The notes: generated from the letters alone by a model not told the origin. Shown: positions 34,959-44,352, numbered from the stretch's first letter. The stretch is 64,000 bases of DNA from an uncultured Hyphomicrobiales bacterium (GCA_903847605.1 CAINED010000044.1:149696-213695); one strand, 5' to 3'. Numbers and translations are program-made.

Positions 34959-36056
34959 CTATCGCGCCTGCGCCGTATTCATCGCCAACATGGTCGAGGC
35001 GTCCGCGACGACGACGATGCGCGTGACTTCGCCGCGTTTGAACGCGTTCAGGAATTTCGCGTAGTCGCGGAAAGCGACGCAGCCGTGCGAATCCCCGTTC
35101 GGTCCCAGCAGGTAGCTGTGCGCCAGAATGCCGTCGCGGCCGAACATGCGTCCGGGCTCGGTCGGCAGCATGCGGATGGCCTCGACGCCGTGGAAGAGCC
35201 GCTCGCGCATCTTGAGGGTATAGGTGTTCGGCGGCGTCGCGCCCTTCATGCGCACATGGGTATAGCGCGGGTTGTCGCGCTTGTCGGCGATGCCCGAATG
35301 CGCCTCCAACTGCGAGCCGTCGGGCATGTAAACCTTGCCCTGATTGATGACGTAGAAAGCGGTTTTTTCCACCGGGACCGGGCGGCGGAACGGCGACATG
35401 TTGCGCAGGGGATTGTCGCGGTCGTCGTTTAAAGGCGCATAGGCGAGAAGCGTCGAGGACTCTTTCGATGGCGGTTCTGCTGGTGCGCTGAAGATGCGCT
35501 GGAAGAAATTGGGTTCGCTGGTCTGGCGAACATCGCTTGCAGGCGCAGAAACCGGCTGCGCGACCGGGGCGCGCGCGACGACCGTGCGCTGACCATTCTG
35601 GCGGAACGGATTGACCGGGGGCAGGGGAACGGCTTCCGCCTCTGGAGGCGCAACTTCGGGAACCTGAGCCGGCTCCGTCGCCGCAACCTGCACCGCCGCA
35701 GGCTCCGGTGCGGGCTCTACGATAATATGCGTTTCAAGCGCAGCGCTGCGAACCGGCTCGCGCATGGCTATGGCGTTGGCCGGATCGTTCGATAAGGGAG
35801 CGCCGAAGACGATGTCCGCCATCGTCAGGCGGCTGGCAGCCAGTGTCGTGCGGTAGATTGGCGCTTCAGCGACAGCAGGCTTCTGCGGAATGCTCGCCGT
35901 CGTAAGATCAGCTGCGCTATTGACAGCGCGTCCTGCAGGCGAAGCCATCAAAGCGGAAAGTCCGATGCCTGCCAGCAGCAACATCAGAGCGCTATGGCGG
36001 CGCTTGCGTGGCGACGAGAGATAGACCTGCTGAGGCAGGGGATCGTGGTAACGCAT
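34959..36056 (-). CDS. DUF2778 (Tlde1-like) L,D-transpeptidase-like protein, membrane-anchored
   Basis: 365 residues. One hydrophobic anchor (about residues 23-43) follows a basic N-terminus; then a 200-residue Pro/Ala-rich linker; then the DUF2778 domain from about residue 235. Its motifs are EAHSGIADKRDNPRYTHV, GATPPNTYTLKMRERLFHG and HSYLLGPNGDSHGCVAF, the His-SHGC set of L,D-transpeptidase-like enzymes acting on peptidoglycan. The domain also occurs in type VI effector Tlde1, but here, with a cell-anchored architecture and no secretion genes nearby, a housekeeping wall role is more likely. Only the frame starting at 36056 fits; the ribosome binding site is weak. Confidence 0.85.
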   Translation of the reverse strand: MRYHDPLPQQVYLSSPRKRRHSALMLLLAGIGLSALMASPAGRAVNSAADLTTASIPQKPAVAEAPIYRTTLAASRLTMADIVFGAPLSNDPANAIAMREPVRSAALETHIIVEPAPEPAAVQVAATEPAQVPEVAPPEAEAVPLPPVNPFRQNGQRTVVARAPVAQPVSAPASDVRQTSEPNFFQRIFSAPAEPPSKESSTLLAYAPLNDDRDNPLRNMSPFRRPVPVEKTAFYVINQGKVYMPDGSQLEAHSGIADKRDNPRYTHVRMKGATPPNTYTLKMRERLFHGVEAIRMLPTEPGRMFGRDGILAHSYLLGPNGDSHGCVAFRDYAKFLNAFKRGEVTRIVVVADASTMLAMNTAQAR

Positions 36057-36363
36057 GCACGCAAACTCACGCTGCGCTGGCTTTCTGCGACCTGTCGCGC
36101 CAGCCGAATTGAAAATTACAGACGTGAGAGTGCGGCCGTTATGGTTAATGTTTCGCCAAGAGATCGATGAAAAAGCACGTGATTCTTTGCACGCCGCGGT
36201 AAGTGATGGTCGCTGTGTACAGCTTCATGCGCAGCTTAGATTGCGCGCGACAGCTTGGCCGGGCAACAGCGTCAAGCGGTTGCCGCCGAAGATTTCGCCT
36301 GTATACACGGGGCAGGATTGCAACACAGCGCCAGTTCAAGGCGAGCGCTTGAAGGAGGAGAGA

Positions 36364-37353
36364 ATGAAACTTTCGACAACACTGGCGCGCGCCGCCGCAG
36401 CACTCCTCGCCCTCGCGGCTGGCGGAGCGGCCACAACGGTGCAGGCGCAGGACGCGGCGAATTTTCCGAACCGAGCGATCCGCGTGATCGTTCCTTTCGC
36501 CGCCGGCGGCGGCAACGACATCTTTGCCCGTCTCGTCGGCGCGAAGGTTTCCGAGATGATCGGCCAGCAACTCGTGATCGAGAACCGCCCCGCCGCGGGC
36601 GGTCGCGTCGCCGCCGAATATGTCGCCAACCAGCCCGGCGACGGCTACACGCTCTTCGTCGGCGCGAGCGGCGTGATGTCGATCGCTTCCGCTGTTTTTC
36701 CGAAGCTGCCTTATCATCCTACGAAGAGCTTCGTGCCGCTGACGATGATTGCGGACTTCCCGCTCATTCTCGTCAGCCCGCCGAATCTTCCTGTGAAGAC
36801 AGTCGCCGAGCTCGTTGATTACGCGAAGAAAAATCCAGACAAGTCGAACTACGCCTCGACCTCCCCGGCCTTCATCCTTGCGACCGAACTACTGAAACTG
36901 AAGACCGGCATGCCCGCCACCAATTTTCCGGTGAAGAGCAGCATGGAAATGGTCCAGTGCGTGAATCAGGGCAATTGCCTGCTCGCGATGTCCGATCCGC
37001 CGCCGGCCGTCCCGCAGATCAAGGACAACCGGGTCAAGGCGCTCGCCGTGACAGGCAAGGTGCGTTCGGAGGAACTGCCCGATGTGCCCAGCATGGCCGA
37101 ACTCGGCTATCCCGAAGTCAACACGCGGCTGTGGTCCGGCTTCTTCGCGCCCGCCAGCACGCCACCGGCTCTCGCCAAAAGGCTCGAACAGATTTTCAGC
37201 GCCGCCGTGCGCGACGCCACGGTCAGCAGCAGGCTGAAGGCCATGGCGGCCAATCCCGGCGGCATCGGTTCGGACGAATTTCGCAAGATCATCGACGCCG
37301 ACATCGAAGCCTATGTTCAGGTTGTGAAGGCGGCGAACCTGAAATTCGAATAA
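36364..37353 (+). CDS. Bug/TctC family periplasmic solute-binding protein
   Basis: 329-residue orphan Bug protein. Signal peptide residues 1-27 (TTVQAQ). Mature start NFPNRAIRVIVPFAAGGGND, then RPAAGGRVAAEYVANQPGDG, QLPY-like KLPYHPTKSFVPL and the C-terminal DEFRKIIDADIEAYVQVVKA: a classic Bug protein. AAGGAGGAGAGA precedes the ATG at 36364. The frame is open upstream to 36055 but without coding character. No transporter subunits adjoin it. The more standard PFAAGGGxD loop sets it apart from the other two Bug proteins in the window. Confidence 0.93.
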   Translation: MKLSTTLARAAAALLALAAGGAATTVQAQDAANFPNRAIRVIVPFAAGGGNDIFARLVGAKVSEMIGQQLVIENRPAAGGRVAAEYVANQPGDGYTLFVGASGVMSIASAVFPKLPYHPTKSFVPLTMIADFPLILVSPPNLPVKTVAELVDYAKKNPDKSNYASTSPAFILATELLKLKTGMPATNFPVKSSMEMVQCVNQGNCLLAMSDPPPAVPQIKDNRVKALAVTGKVRSEELPDVPSMAELGYPEVNTRLWSGFFAPASTPPALAKRLEQIFSAAVRDATVSSRLKAMAANPGGIGSDEFRKIIDADIEAYVQVVKAANLKFE

Positions 37354-37531
37354 GCGCAAACGAAACTATTCAACATCCGGGCGGGACGTTTCTGCGGTCC
37401 GCCTTTTTCATCAAATCTTTATGATGGCGCAGGTTTTCGCGTGCGCTCTGGCACGCGATGTGCGCTGGCGCACTTGCCGCCCGCAAAGGGCATGGCCATT
37501 GTGGACCCCCCGCCTCAAGGAGATTCCTCGC

Positions 37532-38782
37532 ATGTCTTTCGCACGCCATCGCGCACATCTGTTCGCCGCCGTTTCCGTGATTTCGCTCTCAGCCGCAAGC
37601 GTTGCGCTTGCCGCCGACTTCACCATCGACAACGTCAACATCAAGCCGACGGACAAGGGCGCGACGGTCATCATCAAGACGATCGACGTGCGCGGCGCCA
37701 ATGTCAGCAAGGAAGAATTCGCGCGCATCTACGATCCGAACACGCCGAAGGATCAGCGCGCGGCGCTTGCCAAGAAGCTGCAATTCGAGAGCGTCACGGT
37801 CCCCGAAATCGTTCTCCAGCGCACCGACGAAAAGCCCGGCACGATCACGTTCCGCGGCTATCAGATGACGAAATACAATCAGGGCATGTTCGCGCGCTTC
37901 GCCATGGCGGGAATGGAAGGCAAATTCCGTCCGGACGAAGGCGGCGGCGACGCGACACTCAAATCCGGCCCGCTGACGATCGAAGACGCCGATCTCTCCA
38001 AGGCCATCGACGCCGCGATGAAGGGCGATCTGGCCGACGCCGCGCCGCGCATAGGCAAGTTCGATTTCCGCGATTTCGAAGTTCGTTTTCCAGAGAAGTC
38101 GGCGGGAGCTCCGCTGTTGCACACGTTCCGCCTCGGCGCGTTCAACGTGACGGCGACCTATTCCGGCGATGTGCCGCTCAAGAGCCTCGTCGATATCAGG
38201 AACGCCGTTTTCGTGCCCGCGCCGAATTCCGGCGCCGCCATGGGCATGCAGCAATTCGGCTATAATCAGGTCGACGTCGGCCTGAAGGGCGAGGGCACGT
38301 ACAATCCTTCGACCAAGGCCTATAATCTCTCCGACTTCACCATCAACGGCATCAATGCCGGAGCGTTGACGCTGACGGGCCTCTTCGGCGGGATCGGGCC
38401 GGAAGCCTTTACCGGCACGCAGATGGCGCGCCTCGGCGCTCTGCTGCAAGGCGATGTCAGCGCCATCGCGCTGCGCTACGCCGACAACGGCCTCTTCGAC
38501 AAGTCTCTGGTCTTCTACGCCAAGATGAGCGGCAAGGACCCGATGGCGGTCCGTCAGGAATGGGCCGGCATGATCGCGGGCATCCTGCCCATGATGACCG
38601 GCGGCGATCCCGGCGCGCTCAAGATTGCGTCCGCGGTGTCCGACTTCATCAAGGCGCCCAGGAGCCTGACGATCTCGATCAAGGGCAAGGGCGGCCCGGT
38701 CCGCTTCGGCGAGTTGCAGCAGATCAAGGATCCGACGGAAATCCTGAAGCGCATCGACATCGAAGCGTCCGCCAACAAATAG
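37532..38782 (+). CDS. Exported protein of unknown function
   Basis: 416-residue protein with a signal peptide ending after ALAADF (about residue 26). The rest is soluble, with repeated beta-rich patterns (FTIDNVNIKPTDKGATVIIK, PLTIEDADLSKAIDAA, FDFRDFEVRFPEK, YNLSDFTINGINAGALTLTG) that suggest a beta-solenoid or layered fold; the N-terminal part somewhat resembles an AsmA-like pattern but no family can be named. AAGGAG lies before the ATG at 37532; 37 upstream in-frame codons do not look coding. The neighbours (a Bug protein before, agmatinase 39 nt after) give no hint of function. Confidence 0.72.
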   Translation: MSFARHRAHLFAAVSVISLSAASVALAADFTIDNVNIKPTDKGATVIIKTIDVRGANVSKEEFARIYDPNTPKDQRAALAKKLQFESVTVPEIVLQRTDEKPGTITFRGYQMTKYNQGMFARFAMAGMEGKFRPDEGGGDATLKSGPLTIEDADLSKAIDAAMKGDLADAAPRIGKFDFRDFEVRFPEKSAGAPLLHTFRLGAFNVTATYSGDVPLKSLVDIRNAVFVPAPNSGAAMGMQQFGYNQVDVGLKGEGTYNPSTKAYNLSDFTINGINAGALTLTGLFGGIGPEAFTGTQMARLGALLQGDVSAIALRYADNGLFDKSLVFYAKMSGKDPMAVRQEWAGMIAGILPMMTGGDPGALKIASAVSDFIKAPRSLTISIKGKGGPVRFGELQQIKDPTEILKRIDIEASANK

Positions 38783-38821
38783 GCGGTCGGAAATCCGCGA
38801 CAACGCAACTATATTGGCGGC

Positions 38822-39772
38822 ATGACCATCGAGACCGCCAACATCGACAACGCGATTTCAGGCCCGCTGAAGGGCGGCTCGCATGAGCCGACCTTTGCGG
38901 GCGTGATGTCGTTCATGCGCCGCCGGCTGACGAAGGATCTGAACGGCGCCGATGTCGCCGTCTGGGGCATACCCTTCGACGGCGCGACGTCGAACCGTCC
39001 GGGCGCGCGCTTCGGACCTGCCGCAATCCGCCGCGCTTCAGCGATTTTCGACGGCGATCCGCAATACCCTTCGAACGAAGATCCCTTTGCCAAACTCGCA
39101 GTGATCGACTGCGGCGACTGCTTTTTCGAATATGAAAAAATTGCAGAAGCGCCTGTTCACATCGAGGCTCAGGCGCGCCAGATCGTCGAGGCGGGCGTGC
39201 ATCTGGTCACGCTCGGCGGCGATCATTTCGTGACGCTGCCGCTGTTGCGCGCGCATCGCGGCGTTCATGGGCCGCTGGCGCTGGTGCAGTTCGACGCCCA
39301 TCAGGACACCTGGCCCGACGATGGCGCGAAGATGTCTCATGGCACGTTCGTCACACGCGCCGTTGCCGAAGGCCTGATCGATCCGGCGCGCTCGATCCAG
39401 ATCGGCGTACGCACCGTCGCGCCTGACGATTTCGGGATCGAAATTCTGGACATGGATCAGTGCGAAGCCCTGGGGCCGTCCGGCATCGCGGCGCGCGTGC
39501 GTCAGAGGGCAGGGCCGGGGCCCTGCTATCTCACTTTCGACATCGATTGTCTCGATCCCGCTTTTGCGCCGGGAACTGGCACGCCCGTGGCGGGCGGGTT
39601 GACGAGCCGTGAAGCCCTCGCCGTCGTGCGCCGTCTCGTCGAGCTGGACTGGCGCGGCATGGATATCGTGGAAGTATCGCCGCCCTACGATCATGCCGAC
39701 ATCACGGCGATCGCGGCATCAACCGTCGTACAAGTTTATTTGCAGATGCTTGCGGCCAGACGCCACGCCTGA
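38822..39772 (+). CDS. Agmatinase/ureohydrolase family protein
   Basis: 316-residue binuclear-manganese ureohydrolase. Metal ligands in order: GGDH (about residue 134), DAHQD (about 160) and DIDCLDP (about 240). N-terminal VWGIPFDGATSNRPGARFGP is the agmatinase-type opening. Relatives convert agmatine to putrescine and urea, but guanidinobutyrase and other guanidino substrates occur in the same family. A speB-like gene between rpsI and argC is common in Rhizobiales. Small upstream gap (39 nt) to the unknown exported protein gene. Confidence 0.9.
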   Translation: MTIETANIDNAISGPLKGGSHEPTFAGVMSFMRRRLTKDLNGADVAVWGIPFDGATSNRPGARFGPAAIRRASAIFDGDPQYPSNEDPFAKLAVIDCGDCFFEYEKIAEAPVHIEAQARQIVEAGVHLVTLGGDHFVTLPLLRAHRGVHGPLALVQFDAHQDTWPDDGAKMSHGTFVTRAVAEGLIDPARSIQIGVRTVAPDDFGIEILDMDQCEALGPSGIAARVRQRAGPGPCYLTFDIDCLDPAFAPGTGTPVAGGLTSREALAVVRRLVELDWRGMDIVEVSPPYDHADITAIAASTVVQVYLQMLAARRHA

Positions 39773-39847
39773 CTGGATTGTTCGCAAGTCGACCATACGT
39801 TAAAGACCAATGGCTTCACCCGGCACGAGTCGGCTTCGACCGCGTGC

Positions 39848-40957
39848 GTGTCGGCGCCGACAGGCCGCCACGCGCAGCATGCGCGTCAACTGGACATTCC
39901 CGACTTGAGCATCGGACACAATTCCGACCCCGACGCCACGGCGCCCGGCGGCTGGACCAAACGCCTTCAAGGCTACCAGAAGCCCAGCGTGCCCCGCAGT
40001 CTGGGCGAGCTCGCCCTGACAGGGCTGCCTTTTCTGGCGCTCTGGGTCGTCGGCTGGGCTGCGTATTATTTCGGCTACTGGTGGCTGTCGCTACTGATTG
40101 CTATCCCGGCAGGCGCCTTTCTCGTGCGCCTGTTCATGATTCAGCACGATTGCGGTCACGGGGCCTTCTTCTCGCAGCGAGGCCTCAACGACTGGGTCGG
40201 CCGCGCCATCAGCGTCCTGACGCTGACACCCTACGATTTCTGGCGGCGCACTCACGCGATCCATCACGCAACAGCCGGCAATCTCGACAAGCGCGGCATC
40301 GGCGACGTCACCACATTGACGGTGCGCGAATATCAGTCGTTCGGATTCTGGCAGAAGCTGCGCTATCGCATCTATCGCAATCCCGTCGTGCTGTTCGGCA
40401 TCGGACCGGCCTATCTCTTCCTGATCCAGCAGAGACTGCCGATCGGCCTTATGCGCAAGGCCGGCTGGTCGCCGTGGATCAGCACGCAGGCGACGAACGC
40501 CGCGATTGCGGCGGCCGCAGGCGGCTTGATCTGGCTGGTCGGCTATCAGGCCTTCCTGCTCGTGCATCTGCCCGTCGTACTGATCGCGGCGACCATCGGC
40601 GTCTGGCTGTTTTACGTTCAGCACCAGTTCGAGGACACTTTCTGGACCGATCAGAAAGGTTGGGATTTCCACGAAGCGGCGTTGCGCGGTTCGTCGTTCT
40701 ACGATCTGCCCGCGGTTCTCATGTGGTTCACCGCAAACATCGGCATTCACCACATCCATCACATGAGCGCCCGGATCCCGTTCTACCGGTTGAACACGGT
40801 TCTGCGTGAAAATCCGCCCTTGCGCAGTCAGAGCCGCATCACCCTCATCGACAGTTTCCGCTGTGTGCGGCTGGCTCTGTGGGACGAGGACGGACAGCGT
40901 CTCGTCTCGTTCCGCGAAGCGCGGGCCGTCAAGGCGGCTGGGCCGGCGAGCGTTTAG
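39848..40957 (+). CDS. Membrane fatty acid desaturase
   Basis: 369-residue di-iron desaturase with the three His boxes HDCGH (residues 100-104), HAIHH (136-140) and HHIHH (about residue 292). Four hydrophobic helices lie between. Box spacing and the GIHHIHHMSARIPFYRL ending place it with acyl-lipid omega-6/delta-12-type desaturases, which introduce a second double bond or a first at an internal position in membrane lipids. GTG start at 39848 has no good ribosome binding site; a TTG 19 codons later is an alternative. Downstream lies the repeat array before argC. Confidence 0.88.
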   Translation: MSAPTGRHAQHARQLDIPDLSIGHNSDPDATAPGGWTKRLQGYQKPSVPRSLGELALTGLPFLALWVVGWAAYYFGYWWLSLLIAIPAGAFLVRLFMIQHDCGHGAFFSQRGLNDWVGRAISVLTLTPYDFWRRTHAIHHATAGNLDKRGIGDVTTLTVREYQSFGFWQKLRYRIYRNPVVLFGIGPAYLFLIQQRLPIGLMRKAGWSPWISTQATNAAIAAAAGGLIWLVGYQAFLLVHLPVVLIAATIGVWLFYVQHQFEDTFWTDQKGWDFHEAALRGSSFYDLPAVLMWFTANIGIHHIHHMSARIPFYRLNTVLRENPPLRSQSRITLIDSFRCVRLALWDEDGQRLVSFREARAVKAAGPASV

Positions 40958-40994
40958 ACCGCTTTCCGTCATTCGCTTGACACGCTTCTGCGCA

Positions 40995-41084
40995 TCCGTC
41001 ACTCCGCAACGCGCAAAGTGGCGCAAAGTGGCGCAAAGTGGCGCAAAGTGGCGCAAAGTGGCGCAAAGGGGCGTAAGTGACGGA
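40995..41084 (+). promoter_or_regulatory. argC leader: tandem-repeat array enclosed by inverted repeats
   Basis: TCCGTCACT (40995-41003) and AGTGACGGA (41076-41084) are perfect 9-bp inverted repeats. Between them lies the 10-bp array listed at 41011-41070. The right arm overlaps the argC ribosome binding site GGAG (41082-41085), so in RNA the stem could hide it. Whether it does is an inference. Confidence 0.6.
41011..41070 (+). repeat. 10-bp tandem repeat array
   Basis: Five perfect copies of GCGCAAAGTG (41011-41060) and one copy with a single change, GCGCAAAGGG (41061-41070). It lies 21 nt before the argC start codon. Such short perfect arrays are prone to slippage. Confidence 0.98.
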
Positions 41085-41091
41085 GACGGCC

Positions 41092-42036
41092 ATGACAGCC
41101 AGAGTATTCATCGACGGGGAAGCGGGCACGACGGGCCTGCTCATTCGCGACATGCTCGGCGCGCGGCGCGATGTGGAGATCGTTTCGATCCCCTCGGAGA
41201 AGCGCAAGGACGTCGAAGCCAAGAAAGCGCTGATGGCGGATGTGGACGCCATCGTCCTGTGCCTTCCGGACGAGGCGGCGAAGGAGAGCGCTGCGCTGGC
41301 CGGTTCCCTCGGCAACAGCGCGCCCAAGGTGCTCGACGCCTCGACGGCGCATCGCGTCAATCCCGACTGGGCCTTCGGATTTCCGGAACTCGCGGCCGGG
41401 CAGGGCGAAGCCATCGCCCACGCACCGCGCGTCGCCAATCCGGGCTGCTATTCGACCGGCGCGATCGCCCTCCTGCGCCCGCTTATCGATGCAGGCCTGG
41501 TCGCGTCTGATTACCCCGTGACCATAAACGCAGTCTCCGGCTACAGCGGCGGCGGCAAATCCATGATCGAGGCCTATGAGGCGCGCACCGCCCCGGATTT
41601 TGAACTCTACGCGCTCGGGCTCGAGCACAAGCATGTGCCGGAAATCGTCAAATATTCGCGTCTGGAGCGGCGGCCGATCTTCGTGCCCTCGGTCGGAGAT
41701 TTCCGGCAGGGCATGCTCGTCTCGATACCCCTGCACCTTGAGCAGTTGCCGGGCAACGTGAAAGCGGGCCAGCTCGAAGAAGCGCTGTCCGCTCACTATC
41801 GCGGCGGCCAATATGTGCGGGTCGTGACCGCTGCCGAAATGGCTGACGCGGGCGGCAAGCTCGAGCCGCAATCCCTCAACGACACCAACAGGATGGAGCT
41901 GCGCGTTTACGCGAACGAGGCGCGCGGCCATGCCGTGCTCGTCGCCAAGCTCGACAATCTCGGTAAGGGCGCGTCGGGCGCGGCCGTTCAAAACCTCGAA
42001 CTGATGCTTTCGCTCGAGCCTGTTTCAGCCGCGTAA
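41092..42036 (+). CDS. argC: N-acetyl-gamma-glutamyl-phosphate reductase, short type
   Basis: Third enzyme of arginine synthesis, reducing N-acetylglutamyl phosphate with NADPH. 314 residues, the shorter type found in many Rhizobiales. Opens VFIDGEAGTTGLLIRDML, a nucleotide loop; the nucleophile is Cys119 in ANPGCYSTG; GYSGGGKSMIE and the catalytic His in LEHKHVPE follow. ATG at 41092 chosen because GGAGACGG sits before it; an ATG five codons upstream would start inside the inverted repeat. Confidence 0.95.
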   Translation: MTARVFIDGEAGTTGLLIRDMLGARRDVEIVSIPSEKRKDVEAKKALMADVDAIVLCLPDEAAKESAALAGSLGNSAPKVLDASTAHRVNPDWAFGFPELAAGQGEAIAHAPRVANPGCYSTGAIALLRPLIDAGLVASDYPVTINAVSGYSGGGKSMIEAYEARTAPDFELYALGLEHKHVPEIVKYSRLERRPIFVPSVGDFRQGMLVSIPLHLEQLPGNVKAGQLEEALSAHYRGGQYVRVVTAAEMADAGGKLEPQSLNDTNRMELRVYANEARGHAVLVAKLDNLGKGASGAAVQNLELMLSLEPVSAA

Positions 42037-42244
42037 CGCTGGGGCGACAGCGCTTGCCGTTGCGTCGCAAATCTGTGGCGCAAAAGTCACTCGCGCCGAC
42101 AAAGCCGCCAAAATGGCGCATATGCGGACATCAGCGGCGCGGGGCTGATTGCGGCGACTCCGGGGCAGGTTTAACGATAAGGGAACGGCGCGCGCGGGGG
42201 CGCGAGCAGTTTCTAGATCGGGAATCCGGTTTCGGGGGTCGGAA

Positions 42245-43600
42245 ATGGCGGGAATGTTCCGGAATGCATTGCGGGCTTCGACGGCGGCGGTCGCCATCGT
42301 TGCGGGCGCGAGCGGCGCGATGGCGGGCGGTTTCATCAACCAGTCGCAAAGCACCGTGTTCAACGGCATGGCCTATGCCGGCTGGGGCGCGATGGGCGGC
42401 GATCCCTCCTCGATGTTCATCAACCCGGCGACCATGACCCAGTTCATGGGGTTCACGACCAGCACGAACCTCTTCGGCATTATGCCGTATTCCAAGATGA
42501 GCGGCCGCGGCGGTGTCTTTGGCGGCGGCGTCAACAATCCCTTCCCGCTGCCGGGTGGTGGACTTTCGTCCGGCGATATCGGTCAGGACGCTTTCTCGAC
42601 GGCGTCCTACTACATCCTGCCGCTCAGCCGCAGCGTCGTGATGGGACTTTCCGTCAATTCGCCGTTCGGTTTCACGACCAGCCCGAACACGCCATGGGGC
42701 GGCCAGCGCGTGTCGGAAACCACGACGCTTCGCAGCTACACGTTCACGCCGTCGATCGCCTACAAATTCAGCGAGTCCTTCTCGTTCGGCGTCGGCATTC
42801 AGGCCCAATACGCCAAGGCGCGTCTGGTTTCGAACTTCGCGACGCCGCCCGCGACCGGCCCGCTCGTAGGCCTCAAGGGTGACGGCTCGGCCTTCGGCGT
42901 CACCGCAGGCTTCACCTGGCAGCCCTGGGCAGGCACTTCGATCGGCCTGGGCTACCGCTCGCGTATGAATCAGGAAATCGACGGAAGGTTCGTTGGCTTC
43001 CAGCTGACGCCGCTCGCGGGCGCAATCGCCCTGTTCGGCGATCGGGCGCAGGGGTTTCTGAAACTTCCCGATCGCGTCAATCTGTCGGTCCGTCATGCGC
43101 TGAATCCGCAATGGGATTTGCTCGGCACTGTCGAATGGCAGGGCTGGAGCCGTATCGGCACTTCGCGCATCAACGCGCCCGTGTTGGCGGTCGGCGCCTT
43201 CCCGCTGCGCACGCTGCCGTTCGAATATAGCGACGGCTGGTTCTTCGCCGGCGGCGCGGAATACAAATATTCGCCAAACCTGACGCTGCGCGGCGGTATC
43301 GCTTATGAAATAGCGCCGGTTACAGATCGCGTTCGCTCTACTCGCCTCACAGATAATGACCGTCTCTGGACGTCGATCGGCATGAGCTACAAGTGGAACG
43401 AGCGTTTCACGATCAACGCTTCCTACAGCCACGTCTTCGTGAAGGATGCGCCGATCAACGTTCTGCCTGGCAATCCGAACTTCAACCCGCTGTCGCCATT
43501 CACTTACGTTGGCAAGGCGAAGAGTCACGTCGACATCATCTCTCTCGGCCTGACATCGACCTTCGGCGGCCCTGCCGCGCCGGTCGTGGCCAAGTATTAA
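42245..43600 (+). CDS. OmpP1/FadL family outer membrane transport protein
   Basis: 451-residue 14-strand beta-barrel protein of the FadL group, which takes up long-chain fatty acids and other hydrophobic compounds. Signal peptide ends near AMAGG (about residue 28). The N-terminal plug motif NQSQSTVFNGMAYAG...GGDPSSMFINPATM corresponds to the NPA hatch of FadL, and the last residues (GLTSTFGGPAAPVVAKY) end in an aromatic side chain after a short tail. ATG at 42245, GGGGGTCGG upstream. A strong terminator follows at 43653, so this is a single transcription unit. Confidence 0.93.
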   Translation: MAGMFRNALRASTAAVAIVAGASGAMAGGFINQSQSTVFNGMAYAGWGAMGGDPSSMFINPATMTQFMGFTTSTNLFGIMPYSKMSGRGGVFGGGVNNPFPLPGGGLSSGDIGQDAFSTASYYILPLSRSVVMGLSVNSPFGFTTSPNTPWGGQRVSETTTLRSYTFTPSIAYKFSESFSFGVGIQAQYAKARLVSNFATPPATGPLVGLKGDGSAFGVTAGFTWQPWAGTSIGLGYRSRMNQEIDGRFVGFQLTPLAGAIALFGDRAQGFLKLPDRVNLSVRHALNPQWDLLGTVEWQGWSRIGTSRINAPVLAVGAFPLRTLPFEYSDGWFFAGGAEYKYSPNLTLRGGIAYEIAPVTDRVRSTRLTDNDRLWTSIGMSYKWNERFTINASYSHVFVKDAPINVLPGNPNFNPLSPFTYVGKAKSHVDIISLGLTSTFGGPAAPVVAKY

Positions 43601-43652
43601 GTTTCAGGAACTTGCGGGCGCGACGTAGTGCGTTCCGCAGGGGCATTGGGGA

Positions 43653-43688
43653 AAGCCCGGACGGTCTTGCCGTCCGGGCTTATTTTTT
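43653..43688 (+). terminator. Rho-independent terminator after the FadL-type gene
   Basis: Perfect 12-bp stem AAGCCCGGACGG / CCGTCCGGGCTT, loop TCTTG, then ATTTTTTC. It may also serve the convergent methyltransferase gene that ends at 43705. Confidence 0.92.
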
Positions 43689-43704
43689 CAGTCTGTGAAT
43701 TCTT

Positions 43705-44328
43705 CTACTCTGCGATTTTCCTGAACGTGCTGAACTGGAATCTCTGCACAGCCCCCCACGGTGTGGCATGATCGTGTCGGCGACTGTCCACAAGGGCGAA
43801 GCCCCCGCCCAAAAGCGCCGAAAGACTTTCCGCACTATGACGGGTCACGGGTAGGCCGCTGCACTTCTCGGGACCATCAAGCGCAAATGTGCCCAAGATG
43901 ACATGGCCGCCGATACGCAGGCTCTGCCTCATGCGCTCGATGTACGCGCGCTGTTGCTGCTCCCCGTTCAGGAAGTGAAAGGCGGCGCGGTCATGCCAAA
44001 CGTCATAGAGCTGTGGTGGCTCCCAGTCCGAGACGTCGGAAACGATCCACTTCACCTTATTGCCTGCATTGCCCAGACGTGCGCGGGCTACGTTCAACGC
44101 TTCGGAAGAAAGGTCGAGGACCGAAATATCCTTGAAGCCTTTCGCCAGGAGAGCATCGACGAGACGCGAAGCGCCACCGCCAATATCGATGATCGCGGAG
44201 TCTTCTGTTGCTCCAACAAGCGCCAGCAAATCGAGGGAAGGTTCGGGCGTCTCCTGAAACCAGCTGACCTCGGCCTCGCCCTTGGTGGAATAAACGTTTT
44301 CCCAATGGGCCTGTCGTTCGGTTGTCAT
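43705..44328 (-). CDS. Class I SAM-dependent methyltransferase
   Basis: 207-residue methyltransferase. The SAM loop is AIIDIGGGASRLVDALLAKG (about residues 45-64), motif II ISVLDLSSEAL, and motif III WHDRAAFHFLNGEQQQRAYI. Opens HWENVYSTKGEAEVSWFQ, a start often seen in small thiol or metalloid methyltransferase-like proteins of this branch (TehB/thiopurine-type fold). Substrate unknown. GGAAGAG precedes the ATG. The broken GNAT gene lies 24 nt upstream on the same strand. Confidence 0.9.
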   Translation of the reverse strand: MTTERQAHWENVYSTKGEAEVSWFQETPEPSLDLLALVGATEDSAIIDIGGGASRLVDALLAKGFKDISVLDLSSEALNVARARLGNAGNKVKWIVSDVSDWEPPQLYDVWHDRAAFHFLNGEQQQRAYIERMRQSLRIGGHVILGTFALDGPEKCSGLPVTRHSAESLSALLGGGFALVDSRRHDHATPWGAVQRFQFSTFRKIAE

Positions 44329-44352
44329 AGCTCTTCCTGTGCGGTTGGCTGA

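Noticed and set aside
34959..36056. DUF2778 protein as a type VI toxin
   Set aside because: It has its own membrane anchor and a long linker, and there are no type VI or immunity genes around it; a housekeeping cell-wall role is more likely.
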